This document shows, one piece after another, positions 1 to 10,508 of a stretch of 64,000 nucleotides of DNA (position 1 is its first letter; each line of letters begins with the position of its first letter). The translations under genes were made by a program, and so were the position numbers. Source of the DNA: Oscillospiraceae bacterium (lineage in GTDB: Bacteria > Bacillota > Clostridia > Oscillospirales > Ruminococcaceae); contig WRBI01000006.1 in NCBI GenBank assembly GCA_009784625.1, positions 25,552-89,551 on the forward strand, read 5' to 3'. The notes beneath the pieces are model-generated. The model was not told the DNA's origin and did not search any database. It saw nothing but the letters and a program-made list of their open reading frames with translations.

Positions 1-370
1 AAAGAAAACCATCCAGCTGTGTGGAAATCTCACCGCCGCTGATGCTCAAAACGGTCGCGCTTTCTCCGCCCAAAATGTTGGTGAAAACAATCGGCTCTAA
101 AAGTGTGCTGCCACTTAGGTCGTGATCAAACAAGCGCAGGCCGGAAAGGTCTTCGACAACTTCAAATTCGCCAAGGCGGAAACCGAAACCGGCCCGGGGC
201 GCCTCTTCTTGCGAAGGTCGATCATCGCCTTGGGCCGGAGAAGCCACAGGCGGTGGGGAAGCCTCCTGCTGGGCGGGGGCGTCGTTTAGCATGGGTAGTT
301 GGTCAAAACAGGCGCTCAGTGTTCCGGCCAGCAGAATAAACACGAGCAGCAGCGCAATCTTTTTCATCAT
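1..370 (-). CDS. Lipoprotein, C-terminus cut by window edge
   Basis: Manual minus-strand translation MMKKIALLLVFILLAGTLSACFDQLPMLND...; lipobox LSAC; aggag RBS upstream. Confidence 0.6.
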   Translation of the reverse strand, partial: MMKKIALLLVFILLAGTLSACFDQLPMLNDAPAQQEASPPPVASPAQGDDRPSQEEAPRAGFGFRLGEFEVVEDLSGLRLFDHDLSGSTLLEPIVFTNILGGESATVLSISGGEISTQLDGFL

Positions 371-468
371 TACTCCTCTTAGTCTATGTAATGGTTGGTC
401 AGACAAATAAAGTGTACACGCAATTCCGCCTCATGTCAATGTTAACCGGAAAAGCGCCTTTGTGTTCG

Positions 469-651
469 TTATTCACTTTTGGCCTGTTCAATCAAGGCCG
501 CCGCAACCTTGAGCGCTTTTATACGGTTGATCAGAAGGGTGTGCTGAGATGTCCCCGCGGCCAGCTTTTCCCCCGCTTTTTCACACTTGTGCAAAAGCGA
601 GCCGATTGCGCGGCCGGCGTCTTCAAGTTCTTTGTCCGTAAAGTTTTGCAT
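469..651 (-). CDS. Small hypothetical protein (60 aa, internal ATG of ORF 469..732)
   Basis: MQNFTDKELEDAGRAIGSLLHKCEKAGEKLAAG...; lies between the lipoprotein and permease genes, same strand. Confidence 0.5.
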   Translation of the reverse strand: MQNFTDKELEDAGRAIGSLLHKCEKAGEKLAAGTSQHTLLINRIKALKVAAALIEQAKSE

Positions 652-661
652 GATCCCCCTC

Positions 662-2032
662 CTACTCGGTTCTGATTGCCTCCAGAGCGCTGATTTTAAC
701 CGCGCGCAAGGCCGGGATAATTCCGGAAACAAGACCGATTATGGTCGCGAACACCAATCCCAGTGACATAAGCCAAAGCGGGATGACGCTGACCGGCATC
801 GGCTCCATACCCATCCCCATCATGCCGCCGCCCGCATTGCCCATCACATAAGCGTTGAGGGCAAAAGAGGCCAAAGCGCTGAGCGCATTGCCGACCACCC
901 CGCCTATAAAACCGATCAGGGCTGCCTCGATCAAAAAGATCGAGCGTATATTGCCCAGGTGGCAGCCGAGCACTTTCATCACCCCGATTTCGCGGGTGCG
1001 CTCGTAGACCGACATGATCATGGTGTTCATGATTGAAAGGGATGAGATAAACAGCGCCACCCCACCAATGAAGCCAAGAATCATCTGAATTTGCTGGGCG
1101 GCCTCTTGCATACTCTGCCGGATTTCTTCCATCGATTGGGTGTTGGGGAAACCCATTGCGTGGATAGCCGCTTCGACATCGGCAACATCGTCGATCGAAT
1201 GGGCTTTGACCCGCGCCATGTCGAATCCCTCAACTGCGTTTCGGTCGGGCCGAATGCTGTTTGCCCGGTTAAACTCGGCGATCATACGCTGCAAATCGGC
1301 CACATCCATGACCGCGCCGTCCATCAGCTCGGGGCGGTTGAAATCCCAGCTCCCGACCATAACCCCGACTACCTCGACCTCAAACTCGACATCGCGGGAA
1401 TCCTGCTCCCAGGAAGACAAGGTAATCCTTATGGTTTGTTCCTCCATCGGGTTAAAGAAAGGGTCGGGCAGTGGGTCACCGGGCATGACGTTCCAGACTT
1501 CGATCATATTGTTCGGCCAGCGCCGCCTTGTGTCCTGAAAATTATAGGCGGCGCGCTCACCGAACATCATGCGCACAACCCTTGTGCCGTCCTCGTTGAC
1601 AGGCAGGATATCACCCTCACGCATATCGTAGCCGAGATAGGGCAGCGCCGCGGGGTCGAGGCCCACAATCCCCCATCCGCCCCACCATTCATACCGCCCG
1701 CCGCGGCCGGCGGTCAGCACTACGTTGACGTTATCCAGCCGAAGCTCGGCCACCGGGGTGACCGCCTGAACTTGAGGCATAGCCCGAATCGCTTCAATAG
1801 CCGTATCATTGAGCGGGGTCTCTGTATTCCCCTGATTGTGGATGGTGACCATGGTCAGGTCACCCCAGGTCTCAAGCATACGCATATTGCTCCGCTCAAT
1901 CCCGATCCCAAGCGAAATCATCATCACGATAAAGCTGGTGCCGATTACAACCCCCATCACGGTCAAAAAAGTCCGGAACTTGCGCCGGGTCAGGTTGCGC
2001 GCACAGATGGAAAGCAGATCAGAAATCCTCAT
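662..2032 (-). CDS. ABC transporter permease, MacB/FtsX type
   Basis: N-terminal TM, MacB periplasmic-like region, C-terminal FtsX motif (ERTREIGVMKVLGCHLGNIRSIFLIEAALIGFIGG). Confidence 0.9.
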   Translation of the reverse strand: MRISDLLSICARNLTRRKFRTFLTVMGVVIGTSFIVMMISLGIGIERSNMRMLETWGDLTMVTIHNQGNTETPLNDTAIEAIRAMPQVQAVTPVAELRLDNVNVVLTAGRGGRYEWWGGWGIVGLDPAALPYLGYDMREGDILPVNEDGTRVVRMMFGERAAYNFQDTRRRWPNNMIEVWNVMPGDPLPDPFFNPMEEQTIRITLSSWEQDSRDVEFEVEVVGVMVGSWDFNRPELMDGAVMDVADLQRMIAEFNRANSIRPDRNAVEGFDMARVKAHSIDDVADVEAAIHAMGFPNTQSMEEIRQSMQEAAQQIQMILGFIGGVALFISSLSIMNTMIMSVYERTREIGVMKVLGCHLGNIRSIFLIEAALIGFIGGVVGNALSALASFALNAYVMGNAGGGMMGMGMEPMPVSVIPLWLMSLGLVFATIIGLVSGIIPALRAVKISALEAIRTE

Positions 2033-3959
2033 CGAAGTCCTCGTCTCCCCCTGCTTTTACCCGCTTGACAATGTAAAAGGCAGTCGGCGCGGCAACGCCC
2101 AGCCCGCCCACCGACAAGAGCATATACCGCCAGAGCGGGATATCCGGTTCTTCCGGCTCGAAGGTGGGGATCTCCATACCCGGCCGGTCGGGAAAGAACG
2201 GCTCGTCCACCCAGAGGCTAAATGTGGTCTCGATCTGCACTTCCTCGCCGGTTTCGGTTTCGTAACTGATGATGATTGTCCCCTCAAACTGCCCGGCGTG
2301 GTGCGGGACAAAGGAAAAGTCAAAGCTGGCGCTCTCGCCGGCGTCCAGTGTGCCGTGGCGCTCGGTCTGGCCCTGCTCACCGAATTCGTCCAGGATAAAC
2401 CCGCTCACGTTAAAGGCGGTCGACTGGCCGAGGTTGACAAACGACACAACCACATAACCCTCATCCCCCATCTGTAACCAATCTGAGTAGTCGGTGATCG
2501 GGTCTACCGCAAATCGGTCAACCTGTGTTACGGGGATGTGAATAATCGTGCTGATGTTGCCGTTTTCAAGCCGGCTGCCGATCACGTACTCGTACCGGAA
2601 CTCAACGTTTACCGCCTGGCTTCCCGCCGAGGCGGTCGCCATGACCATGATGTCAACCGACTGCGATTCCCACCCGCCGGCAGGCAGCCACTCAAAGAAA
2701 TAGGTGTTGGTGGCCGAAGCGATGGTCAATGCCGACTGGTGCTGTTCGGTGGATACCGGGCTGACCACCATGATAATGTTGTTTAGATCCACTTCGGCGC
2801 TGGTGTTGGCGAAATCCATCGCCAGGGTAAAGACACTGCCCGCAAGCACCTGTTCGTAGCCAAACGAGTGCTCGCGGATGATGATGAACGGTGTGAACGG
2901 GTCGAGCTCGTCATCGTCATCATCGTCCTCTTCACGCGAAATGCCAAAAAAGCGGCCTGCGCCGTCCCCGAATATCCGCTCATCATTTATGCTGTATTGT
3001 GCGCGAAAGGTTACCTCGACAAAGTTGCCCGCGCCGCCAGCGTACAAAAGGTTGTTGAATGTCGCGACAAACCGGGGCGGGTCGCCGTGCGAAAAGCTGA
3101 GCGTGCGCAGTGTCCCGCGGGTTGCGCCCTGCGGGATCAGTTCCCCCGGGTCAAGTAAAAAGGCGGCCATCGAGCTTGCGTCAAAGTCGCGGCGGTAAGT
3201 ATCGATCAGCCCGTGATCGATAAAAGTGATCTCGATCGAAAAGGGCGGGGTGTCCCGGTCAATGTCGCGGATAATATTGCCTGCGCTGTCCCGCGCGACC
3301 ACGTTTTCGACGATGATATTCGGGGTAAACGCATCCTCGTCGTCCCAGTCATCGCCGCCGCCAGATGAAGTGCGCTCGATCCAGCTTGGTGGAATCACTA
3401 CGTCAAAGTTCCAGTTGTATTCAACACTGCCGATGGTCGGGCGCGCGCTAAAAATCTGCAAGATATAGTCCTGCTCTTCGCCAACAAAGGTTAAGTTTCT
3501 GATCACGCCTTGGATGTTCCACCGGTCAGTGGGTGTACCGTCATCCTGAACCCGGCTGACAAAAGTAAGGCTAATCATGACTGCGCCTGCTTGTTGCTGC
3601 CACACCCGACCATCGATGGAAAACGACCCGGACGAAAGGTTAACAACTTGGTCAAGAGCCGCACCCGGTGCTTCAACCACCGCATTAAATCGAACCTCGT
3701 AATTGCCCCGCCTCTGTACAATGCGGTTTTGTTCGTTGATTTGTACGCCGTTCCGAAAGATGACCGGATTCGTCCCGATATGTGTTTGAGAAGTACTCGC
3801 CCCCACCAACAAGCTCAGCAAGGGCAGCACGATTGTCAATATCATCAAAATCGCCAGTATTAAGGCAATCCACTTGGCTCCGCTACGTCTCATCTTTCGC
3901 TCCTTTTTCTCCTGCGCCGGGGTTTGTTTCTTCCTTTGTCTCTTCCGCCCGCTTGACAT
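2019..3959 (-). CDS. Membrane-anchored extracellular protein with CARDB/COG1361-like repeats
   Basis: N-terminal TM, beta-rich repeats, C-terminal TM (LLSVGGLGVAAPTAFYIVKRVKAG); between ABC ATPase and permease genes. Confidence 0.75.
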   Translation of the reverse strand: MSSGRKRQRKKQTPAQEKKERKMRRSGAKWIALILAILMILTIVLPLLSLLVGASTSQTHIGTNPVIFRNGVQINEQNRIVQRRGNYEVRFNAVVEAPGAALDQVVNLSSGSFSIDGRVWQQQAGAVMISLTFVSRVQDDGTPTDRWNIQGVIRNLTFVGEEQDYILQIFSARPTIGSVEYNWNFDVVIPPSWIERTSSGGGDDWDDEDAFTPNIIVENVVARDSAGNIIRDIDRDTPPFSIEITFIDHGLIDTYRRDFDASSMAAFLLDPGELIPQGATRGTLRTLSFSHGDPPRFVATFNNLLYAGGAGNFVEVTFRAQYSINDERIFGDGAGRFFGISREEDDDDDDELDPFTPFIIIREHSFGYEQVLAGSVFTLAMDFANTSAEVDLNNIIMVVSPVSTEQHQSALTIASATNTYFFEWLPAGGWESQSVDIMVMATASAGSQAVNVEFRYEYVIGSRLENGNISTIIHIPVTQVDRFAVDPITDYSDWLQMGDEGYVVVSFVNLGQSTAFNVSGFILDEFGEQGQTERHGTLDAGESASFDFSFVPHHAGQFEGTIIISYETETGEEVQIETTFSLWVDEPFFPDRPGMEIPTFEPEEPDIPLWRYMLLSVGGLGVAAPTAFYIVKRVKAGGDEDFDEDF

Positions 3960-4650
3960 TCACGCGGTCTTCCACAATTACACCGTCCCGCATGGTCACA
4001 ATCCGGTCGGCGTACTCGGCGATTTCGGTGTCATGTGTGACCAGCACAAGGGTCTGGTTATACTGTTTACAAAGCCGGATCATCATCTGCATGACTTCGA
4101 CGGTGGTTCTGGTGTCCAGATTTCCGGTCGGCTCATCGGCGAATATGATTTTGGGGGTGGCCACAAACGCGCGGGCGATCCCCACCCTCTGCTGTTGGCC
4201 GCCGCTCATCTGGCTGGGCTTGTGGCCGGCGCGCTCAGACAGCCCAACCTCACCCAAAATCCGCTTGGCCGCGATCTCCCGCTTCTTTCTTGGCATTCCC
4301 CGAAAGATGAGCGGCATACTCACGTTCTCAAGCGCGGTCATGGCCGCCATCAGGTTGTAGGACTGAAAAATAAAGCCGATATGCTTCTGGCGAAAACCGG
4401 CCAGGCGGGTCTCGCTGAACGCCGAGATGTTTTTCCCGCCGATCAGCACCTGCCCTTTGGTCGGCTTTTCCAGCCCGGCCAGCTGGTTGAGCAGGGTGCT
4501 CTTACCCGAACCGGATGTGCCGACAATGCACAAAATCTGCCCTTTGGGCACATCAAAGCTTACATCGTTTAAGGCCACGACCTTCTCGCTGCCCACCCGG
4601 AAAACTTTTGTAAGCTGCCTGACCGAAATGATTGCTGCGCTATCCTGCAT
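3883..4650 (-). CDS. ABC transporter ATP-binding protein (MacB/LolD type)
   Basis: Walker A GTSGSGKST, signature MSGGQQQRVGIARAF, Walker B IIFADEPTGNLD. Confidence 0.92.
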   Translation of the reverse strand: MQDSAAIISVRQLTKVFRVGSEKVVALNDVSFDVPKGQILCIVGTSGSGKSTLLNQLAGLEKPTKGQVLIGGKNISAFSETRLAGFRQKHIGFIFQSYNLMAAMTALENVSMPLIFRGMPRKKREIAAKRILGEVGLSERAGHKPSQMSGGQQQRVGIARAFVATPKIIFADEPTGNLDTRTTVEVMQMMIRLCKQYNQTLVLVTHDTEIAEYADRIVTMRDGVIVEDRVNVKRAEETKEETNPGAGEKGAKDET

Positions 4651-5041
4651 GACTTCCCCCGCTATCGAATGTTGGGCCGCACAGATCGGCTGAATACCCA
4701 AACTGTGATGGGCGCCCACAGATGGCACATAAATATGCACTTAATCCGCCTATCCAAAGGTAATTTATGGAATTTCCCTAAATTGATTGAGTTTAACATG
4801 TGGATTAGTATATCATATATGTGTAATCCTCCCCCTCTAAATTTTGCATACACGGGGAATAAAATACAGAGGGGTGTAAATAATAGAGACTGTGTTCCCA
4901 ATGCACCGAGAACCCGCGCTGGGGTTCAGCCGCCGCCATCGGGCGCCGCCTTACCGGCACGGTTTCGACACAAGCGCTGATTTGAAGAAATGGATTTAGA
5001 GGATGGTTTCCATGTCTTATTAAGGAGGAACGTGAACAATT

Positions 5042-5584
5042 ATGAAAGCGACAGGAATTGTCAGGAGAATTGACGACCTGGGCCGAGTCGTTATCCCCAA
5101 AGAGATTCGCAGAACCATGCGCATCCGCGAGGGAGACCCTCTTGAAATTTACACCGACAATAACGGTGAGGTCATCTTTAAGAAGTACTCTCCCCTCGGC
5201 GAACTTGGCACATTTGCCTCCCAATATGCTGAGGTGCTCTATAAGAATTGCGGCTTCGCCGTAGTTGTCTGTGATCGAGACCACGTCATCGCCGTGGCCG
5301 GAATCTCGAAAAAAGAACTCTTGGAGCGCAGGGTCTCAGGCGCGCTCGAAGACCATATGGAACAGCGCAAACCTTTTGCCATGACAGGGGATAGCGCTGC
5401 CCGCCTGCAGCCGGTCGAAGGGGTTGACCGCTATGCGATCGCCGGCGCGCCAATCATCACTTCGGGGGATGTTTGCGGCTCAATCATGCTTTTGGCCGAA
5501 GACAATGCCTCCCTGGCCGGTGACACAGAAGTCAAGCTGATCGCGACAGCCGCCGCTTTTCTGGGCAAACAGATGGAGGAGTAG
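5042..5584 (+). CDS. spoVT: Stage V sporulation protein T (AbrB-family N-terminus, GAF-like C-terminus)
   Basis: MKATGIVRRIDDLGRVVIPKEIRRTMRIREGDPLEIYTDNNGEVIFKKYSPLGEL. Confidence 0.95.
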   Translation: MKATGIVRRIDDLGRVVIPKEIRRTMRIREGDPLEIYTDNNGEVIFKKYSPLGELGTFASQYAEVLYKNCGFAVVVCDRDHVIAVAGISKKELLERRVSGALEDHMEQRKPFAMTGDSAARLQPVEGVDRYAIAGAPIITSGDVCGSIMLLAEDNASLAGDTEVKLIATAAAFLGKQMEE

Positions 5585-5676
5585 CGCCCGGGCGCAAAAC
5601 CTTTCTTCCCATAAACTCTACACCCAAGGCCTCCGGCTGTCAACCATGAAAAGATAAGAAAATGCAAAAAAACCCT

Positions 5677-5706
5677 TGCACTCTGCACGGTCATGTGATA
5701 TGATAA
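5677..5706 (+). promoter_or_regulatory. Putative sigma-A promoter of the rimP-nusA-infB operon
   Basis: TTGCAC - about 17 nt - TATGAT. Confidence 0.6.
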
Positions 5707-5730
5707 GTTCGTTAGCATAGGGAATTTAAG

Positions 5731-5764
5731 ACAGAAGAGTGGGGTGTCCCGCTCTTCTGTTCTT
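5731..5764 (+). promoter_or_regulatory. rimP leader hairpin (possible attenuator)
   Basis: ACAGAAGAGTGGG-GTGT-CCCGCTCTTCTGT, 13-bp stem with one G-T pair, then TTCTT. Confidence 0.55.
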
Positions 5765-5845
5765 GTACGGCCAATTTCTGGCAGAAACAACACACCACAC
5801 ACTCCCCCGCTACATATAACCGGATAAAAGGACGGATGGTTACAG

Positions 5846-6322
5846 ATGTCAAAGGAAAAGAAACCGCGCACGGTCGAGGTTGCCGCCTCTCTTGCCCATC
5901 CGGTCGCCGACCGGATGGGCCTGGCCCTCTGGGACCTGCGCTTTGAGAAAGAGGGCGCCGACTGGTATTTGCGCTACTTCATCGATAAACCAGGCGGGAT
6001 AAACATTCAGGACTGCGAACAGTTCAGCCGGGCGGTCGAAAAGCTGCTTGATGAGGCCGACCCGATCGACCAGAGCTACATTTTAGAGGTCTCCTCCCCC
6101 GGAATCGAGCGCACACTCACCCGGCCCGAACACTTCCCGCCTTTTGTCGGCAGCCAGGTTCATGTCCGCTTGATCCGCCCGCGCGAGGGTACGCGCGACC
6201 TTTACGGCCGCTTGACCGGCCGGGATGAAGACGGCAGTGTGAGCCTTGCGCTGGACGATGAAAGCCGGCTGACCATCCCCAAAGCGGATATCGCCAAAGT
6301 AAAACTAGTCATTGACATATGA
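5846..6322 (+). CDS. rimP: Ribosome maturation factor RimP
   Basis: YLRYFIDKPGGINIQDCEQFSRAVEKLLDEADPI...LEVSSPGIERTLTRPEHF; upstream of nusA. Confidence 0.95.
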   Translation: MSKEKKPRTVEVAASLAHPVADRMGLALWDLRFEKEGADWYLRYFIDKPGGINIQDCEQFSRAVEKLLDEADPIDQSYILEVSSPGIERTLTRPEHFPPFVGSQVHVRLIRPREGTRDLYGRLTGRDEDGSVSLALDDESRLTIPKADIAKVKLVIDI

Positions 6323-6343
6323 CATTCTGGAGGTAAGTCTTAG

Positions 6344-7396
6344 ATGAACACCGAGTTTTTTGAAGCCCTGACCATGCTGGAAAAAGAAAAGGGCATCCCG
6401 ATAGATTATCTTCTTGAAAAGATCAAAAACGCAATCCTGATCGCAATCCGCCGGGACGGGGAGGAGTGCGAGGATTCAATCGTGGAGATCGACCCCGAAT
6501 CCGGCCGGTTTTACGTGGCCTTTCGCAAGACGGTAGTCGAAGATGTAGAAGACCCGGCCAACGAGATCCTGCTTGAGCAGGCGCTGAGCTACGACAAGCG
6601 GGCCAAGATGGGTTCGGTGGTCGAAATCCCGATGGAAACAAAGAAGTTCGGGCGAATCGCCGCACAGGCCGCCAAGCACGTCATCCGACAGGGAATCCGC
6701 GAAGGCGAGCGGGAACACCTGATGGCCGAATACCAAAGCCGCACCCAGGATGTGGTCACCGCCACCGTTTTGAGAGTCGACGACCGAAAGGGCAACCTTG
6801 TCCTCGAAATTGGCAAGCATGAGGCGATCCTGCCCAAAAGCGAGCGGGTACCCACCGAAAATCACCGCGAGGGCGAGCGGATCAGGGTCTATGTGGTGGA
6901 TGTCATGTCCGGCGAAAAAGGCCCCCGCCTGATGATTTCCCGCACACACCCGGGGCTGGTCAAGCGGCTGTTCGAGATGAATGTACCCGAAATTTTTGAC
7001 GGTACGGTCGAAATTAAAGCCATCGCCCGGGAGGCGGGCAGCCGAACCAAAATCGCGGTTTATTCCAAAGACGAAAACGTTGATGCCCAGGGCGCGTGTA
7101 TCGGCTCAAAGGGCAGCCGCGTCATCGATATCGTAGAAGAGCTTGGCGGCGAGAAGATTGACGTGGTCAAGTTCAGCGAAGACCCGGCCCAGTTTGTGGC
7201 CGAAGCCCTCTCTCCCGCGCAGGTAGTGAGCGTGGAGATTGAAGACTCGGGTGCCAAGTCCTGCCGGGTGGTTGTGCCGGACGGGCAGCTTTCGCTGGCA
7301 ATCGGCAACAAAGGGCAGAATGCGCGGCTGGCCGCACGGCTGACCGGCTGGAAGATCGACATCCGCCCCGAAAGCGAAGAGAACGCACCCAGCTGA
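6344..7396 (+). CDS. nusA: Transcription termination/antitermination protein NusA
   Basis: S1 and KH regions (GACIGSKGSRVIDIVEELGGEKIDVV; AIGNKGQNARLAARLTGWKIDI). Confidence 0.97.
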   Translation: MNTEFFEALTMLEKEKGIPIDYLLEKIKNAILIAIRRDGEECEDSIVEIDPESGRFYVAFRKTVVEDVEDPANEILLEQALSYDKRAKMGSVVEIPMETKKFGRIAAQAAKHVIRQGIREGEREHLMAEYQSRTQDVVTATVLRVDDRKGNLVLEIGKHEAILPKSERVPTENHREGERIRVYVVDVMSGEKGPRLMISRTHPGLVKRLFEMNVPEIFDGTVEIKAIAREAGSRTKIAVYSKDENVDAQGACIGSKGSRVIDIVEELGGEKIDVVKFSEDPAQFVAEALSPAQVVSVEIEDSGAKSCRVVVPDGQLSLAIGNKGQNARLAARLTGWKIDIRPESEENAPS

Positions 7397-7418
7397 CAGA
7401 CAGAAGGAGTTTCCCCGT

Positions 7419-7703
7419 ATGGTGACCAAGGCAGAAAGAAAAATCCCACAGCGCAGCTGTTGCGGCTGTCGGGAAAAAAAGGACAAAAAAGAGCTTGTCC
7501 GCGTGCTTCGTGAACCGGATGGGGGCATTTACCTTGACCCAAGCGGCAAGCGCAACGGCCGGGGCGCCTATCTCTGCCTGAATCTTGGCTGCCTAAAGGC
7601 TGCGCGCAAACAAAAGCGGCTGGAGCGCGCGCTGGGCACGGCAATCCCCGATCAGGTTTACGCCGTTTTAGAGGAGGAACTCAGCCAAGTTGAGAATGGA
7701 TAA
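7419..7703 (+). CDS. ylxR: YlxR/RnpM family nucleic-acid-binding protein
   Basis: PQRSCCGCREKKDKKELVRVLREPDG...GKRNGRGAYLC. Confidence 0.93.
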   Translation: MVTKAERKIPQRSCCGCREKKDKKELVRVLREPDGGIYLDPSGKRNGRGAYLCLNLGCLKAARKQKRLERALGTAIPDQVYAVLEEELSQVENG

Positions 7704-8013
7704 ACTTGCCACTCTGGGACTCTGCAAAAAAGCGGGTAAGCTGATCATCGGCTTTGACGCAGTGGCCGAGTATATAAAAAGGGGCGGGCCGGGGCTGCTT
7801 ATTTTGACCGCTGACCTTTCCCCCAAAAGCTCTAAGGAGATAATTCGCATAGCCGACGCGCAGGGGTTTGAATACTTGCAGATCGGCGCCGCGATGGATG
7901 ATATAAAGCGGCTTGTTGGAAAAAAGGCGGGCATACTGGCGATTGCCGACCAAGGGCTGGCCAAGTCGTTTGCCGGCAAGGTGAAGACGCAAGAGGAGGA
8001 TTTTAGCGTATGA
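7690..8013 (+). CDS. ylxQ: YlxQ-like L7Ae-family ribosomal protein
   Basis: [17 protein letters not shown]...[16 protein letters not shown]; position between ylxR and infB. Confidence 0.9.
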   Translation: MRMDKLATLGLCKKAGKLIIGFDAVAEYIKRGGPGLLILTADLSPKSSKEIIRIADAQGFEYLQIGAAMDDIKRLVGKKAGILAIADQGLAKSFAGKVKTQEEDFSV

Positions 8014-10508
8014 TAGAAAAATATAGAGTGCATGAGGTGGCCAAGGATTTACATGTCCCCAGCAAGGATGTAATTGAGCTGCTGGGCAAGTATTTCCCAA
8101 GCCAGAAAAAACACATGACCGCGCTGGAAAAAGACGAGCTGAGCGCGATTTTTGAACACTACACCCTGAAATACGCGCCGGACAGCCTGGACGAATACTT
8201 CGCCCGGGTCAGCCAGCGCAAGCCCAAGGTCAAAGAGGCCGCGCCGGCACCGGCCGCACCTGTAGCGCCGGTTAAAGCTGCCGAGGCCGCGAATCCTCCC
8301 GTGGCCGGGCGGGAAAACAAAGCGGGGGCAGCGTCGCCCGCGCCTGCGCCCAAAGAGGCCGCCCCTGCCGTCGCGAAAGATCAAAAAGCGGCGCCGCCGG
8401 CAGCTCAACAGCAGCAGCAACCGCGCAAAAAGCCGCAGCAACAGCGCCAGCAAGCCCAAGCCCGCCCGCAGTCCACCATCATCCGGCCGGTGGGTACAGG
8501 CAGCGGGGACGCGGCCAGTGTGGTCACCCGCCCAGACAACGCCCGGCATGTCGACATGCGCGGCGGCAACGTCAATCTGGATAAATACAACGAGCGGTAC
8601 GAGAGCATCGCCACCACCAACCTCGCCAAAAAAGACACCGGGGTTAAAAAACAAAAGCTCAACCAAAAGTCGGCACAGCGCGGCAAGCCGTTTATGTCCC
8701 GCAAAGAAAAGGAAGAGCAAAAACTGCGCAAAATCCAGATGGAGCGCGAACGCCGCCAAAAACTGGAGATCACATTGCCCGAAGAAATGTCGGTCAGCGA
8801 TCTGGCCGCCCGATTAAAAGTTCAGGCCGGCGAAGTGGTCAAACGGCTGATGGCTCTCGGGATTATGGCCTCAGCCGGTGAAATCATCGACTACGATACC
8901 GCCGCTATGGTCGCGATGGAAATCGGCGCGAAAGTCAGCCCCGAAGTGGTCGTCACCATTGAAGAGCGCCTGTTTGAAGAAGTGCAGGATGAAGACGATA
9001 CTCTGACCCAGCGCAGCCCTGTGGTTGTGGTTATGGGCCATGTCGACCACGGCAAGACTTCACTGCTCGACGCCATCCGGGACACAAACGTCACCGCCGG
9101 CGAGGCAGGCGGAATCACACAGAGCATCGGCGCCTACCAGGTCGACCTCAACGGCCGCAAGCTGACTTTCATCGATACCCCCGGCCACGCCGCCTTTACT
9201 TCCATGCGGGCCAGAGGCGCACAGGTCACCGACATCGCTGTGCTGGTTGTGGCCGCCGACGACGGCATCATGCCCCAGACGGTTGAGGCAATCAGCCACG
9301 CCAAAGAAGCCGGGGTCACCATCATTGTGGCCATCAACAAGATGGACAAAGAGGCCGCCAACCCCGAACGTGTCAAACAGGGGCTGACCGAATACGAACT
9401 GCTCCCCGAAGATTGGGGCGGAGACACCATCTGCGTGGAACTGTCGGCAAAATCCCGGATGGGGATCGACACTCTGCTTGAGATGATCCTGCTGGTGGCC
9501 GACATGAAAGAACTGCGCGCCAACCCCAACCGGATGGCCAAGGGCACCGTCATCGAAGCCAAGCTGGACAAAGGCCGCGGGCCGGTTGCCACCGTTCTGG
9601 TACAAAACGGCACATTGCGCTCGGGCGACGTCTGCATTGCCGGCACGGCACTGGGCAGAATCAGAGTAATGACCAACGACCGCGGTGAGCGTGTCGAAGA
9701 GGCCGGGCCGTCTATGCCGGTCGAGATCACAGGGCTTGCCGAAGTGCCGGCGGCCGGTGACGTCTTCAACTCGGTCGAAGACGAGCGCCTGGCCAAAGAA
9801 TTGGTTGACCAGCGCAAGCACGAGCAAAAACAAGAGCAGTTCTCGGCTTACCAGAAAGTCACGATGGACAATTTGTTCTCGCAGATTTCTCAGGGCGCGG
9901 TCAAAGAGCTGGGCATCATCGTCAAAGGCGATGTGCAGGGCTCGGTTGAAGCGCTTACCCAAAGCCTTGAAAAGATCTCCAACGAAGAAGTCCGCGTGCG
10001 GGTTATCCACGGCGCGGTCGGCGCGGTCAGCGAGTCGGATGTTATGCTGGCTGACGCTTCCAACGCCATCATCGTCGGCTTTAATGTCCGGCCCGACCCG
10101 GTGGCCAAACAAACCGCCGACCAAATCGGGGTGGATATCCGCCTCTACCGTGTCATCTACGACGCGCTGGACGAAGTCAACGACGCGATGAAAGGTATGC
10201 TCGCGCCCAAATACAGAGACGTCGATCTGGGCCGCGCCGAAGTTCGCCAGGTCTACAAAATCTCGAACATCGGCACAGTCGCCGGGTGTCACGTATTGGA
10301 CGGCAAGATCATCCGCTCTGCCAAAATCCGCGTAGTGCGCGACGGCATCATCATCGCCGACGGGATGCTCGCCTCCCTGCGCCGTTTTAAAGACGACGTT
10401 AAAGAGGTCGCCAGCGGCTACGACTGCGGGATGGGCCTTGAAAAGTTCAATGACCTCAAAGAAGGCGACATCTTCGAAGCTTATGAGACGGAAGAGTATA
10501 GAGACTAA
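8010..10508 (+). CDS. infB: Translation initiation factor IF-2
   Basis: IF2_N motifs, low-complexity linker, GTPase motifs [24 protein letters not shown]. Confidence 0.98.
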   Translation: MIEKYRVHEVAKDLHVPSKDVIELLGKYFPSQKKHMTALEKDELSAIFEHYTLKYAPDSLDEYFARVSQRKPKVKEAAPAPAAPVAPVKAAEAANPPVAGRENKAGAASPAPAPKEAAPAVAKDQKAAPPAAQQQQQPRKKPQQQRQQAQARPQSTIIRPVGTGSGDAASVVTRPDNARHVDMRGGNVNLDKYNERYESIATTNLAKKDTGVKKQKLNQKSAQRGKPFMSRKEKEEQKLRKIQMERERRQKLEITLPEEMSVSDLAARLKVQAGEVVKRLMALGIMASAGEIIDYDTAAMVAMEIGAKVSPEVVVTIEERLFEEVQDEDDTLTQRSPVVVVMGHVDHGKTSLLDAIRDTNVTAGEAGGITQSIGAYQVDLNGRKLTFIDTPGHAAFTSMRARGAQVTDIAVLVVAADDGIMPQTVEAISHAKEAGVTIIVAINKMDKEAANPERVKQGLTEYELLPEDWGGDTICVELSAKSRMGIDTLLEMILLVADMKELRANPNRMAKGTVIEAKLDKGRGPVATVLVQNGTLRSGDVCIAGTALGRIRVMTNDRGERVEEAGPSMPVEITGLAEVPAAGDVFNSVEDERLAKELVDQRKHEQKQEQFSAYQKVTMDNLFSQISQGAVKELGIIVKGDVQGSVEALTQSLEKISNEEVRVRVIHGAVGAVSESDVMLADASNAIIVGFNVRPDPVAKQTADQIGVDIRLYRVIYDALDEVNDAMKGMLAPKYRDVDLGRAEVRQVYKISNIGTVAGCHVLDGKIIRSAKIRVVRDGIIIADGMLASLRRFKDDVKEVASGYDCGMGLEKFNDLKEGDIFEAYETEEYRD

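Noticed and set aside
1091-2068. 325-aa plus-strand ORF opposite the MacB-like permease
   Set aside because: Antisense shadow; no signal peptide, domain or RBS evidence.
8220-8520. Repeat-rich Ala/Pro/Gln tract as a satellite or CRISPR-like repeat
   Set aside because: It is the normal low-complexity linker of IF-2 and has no regular repeat unit.
9060-10292. 410-aa minus-strand ORF antisense to infB
   Set aside because: Antisense artefact of a confidently identified IF-2 gene; low-complexity composition.
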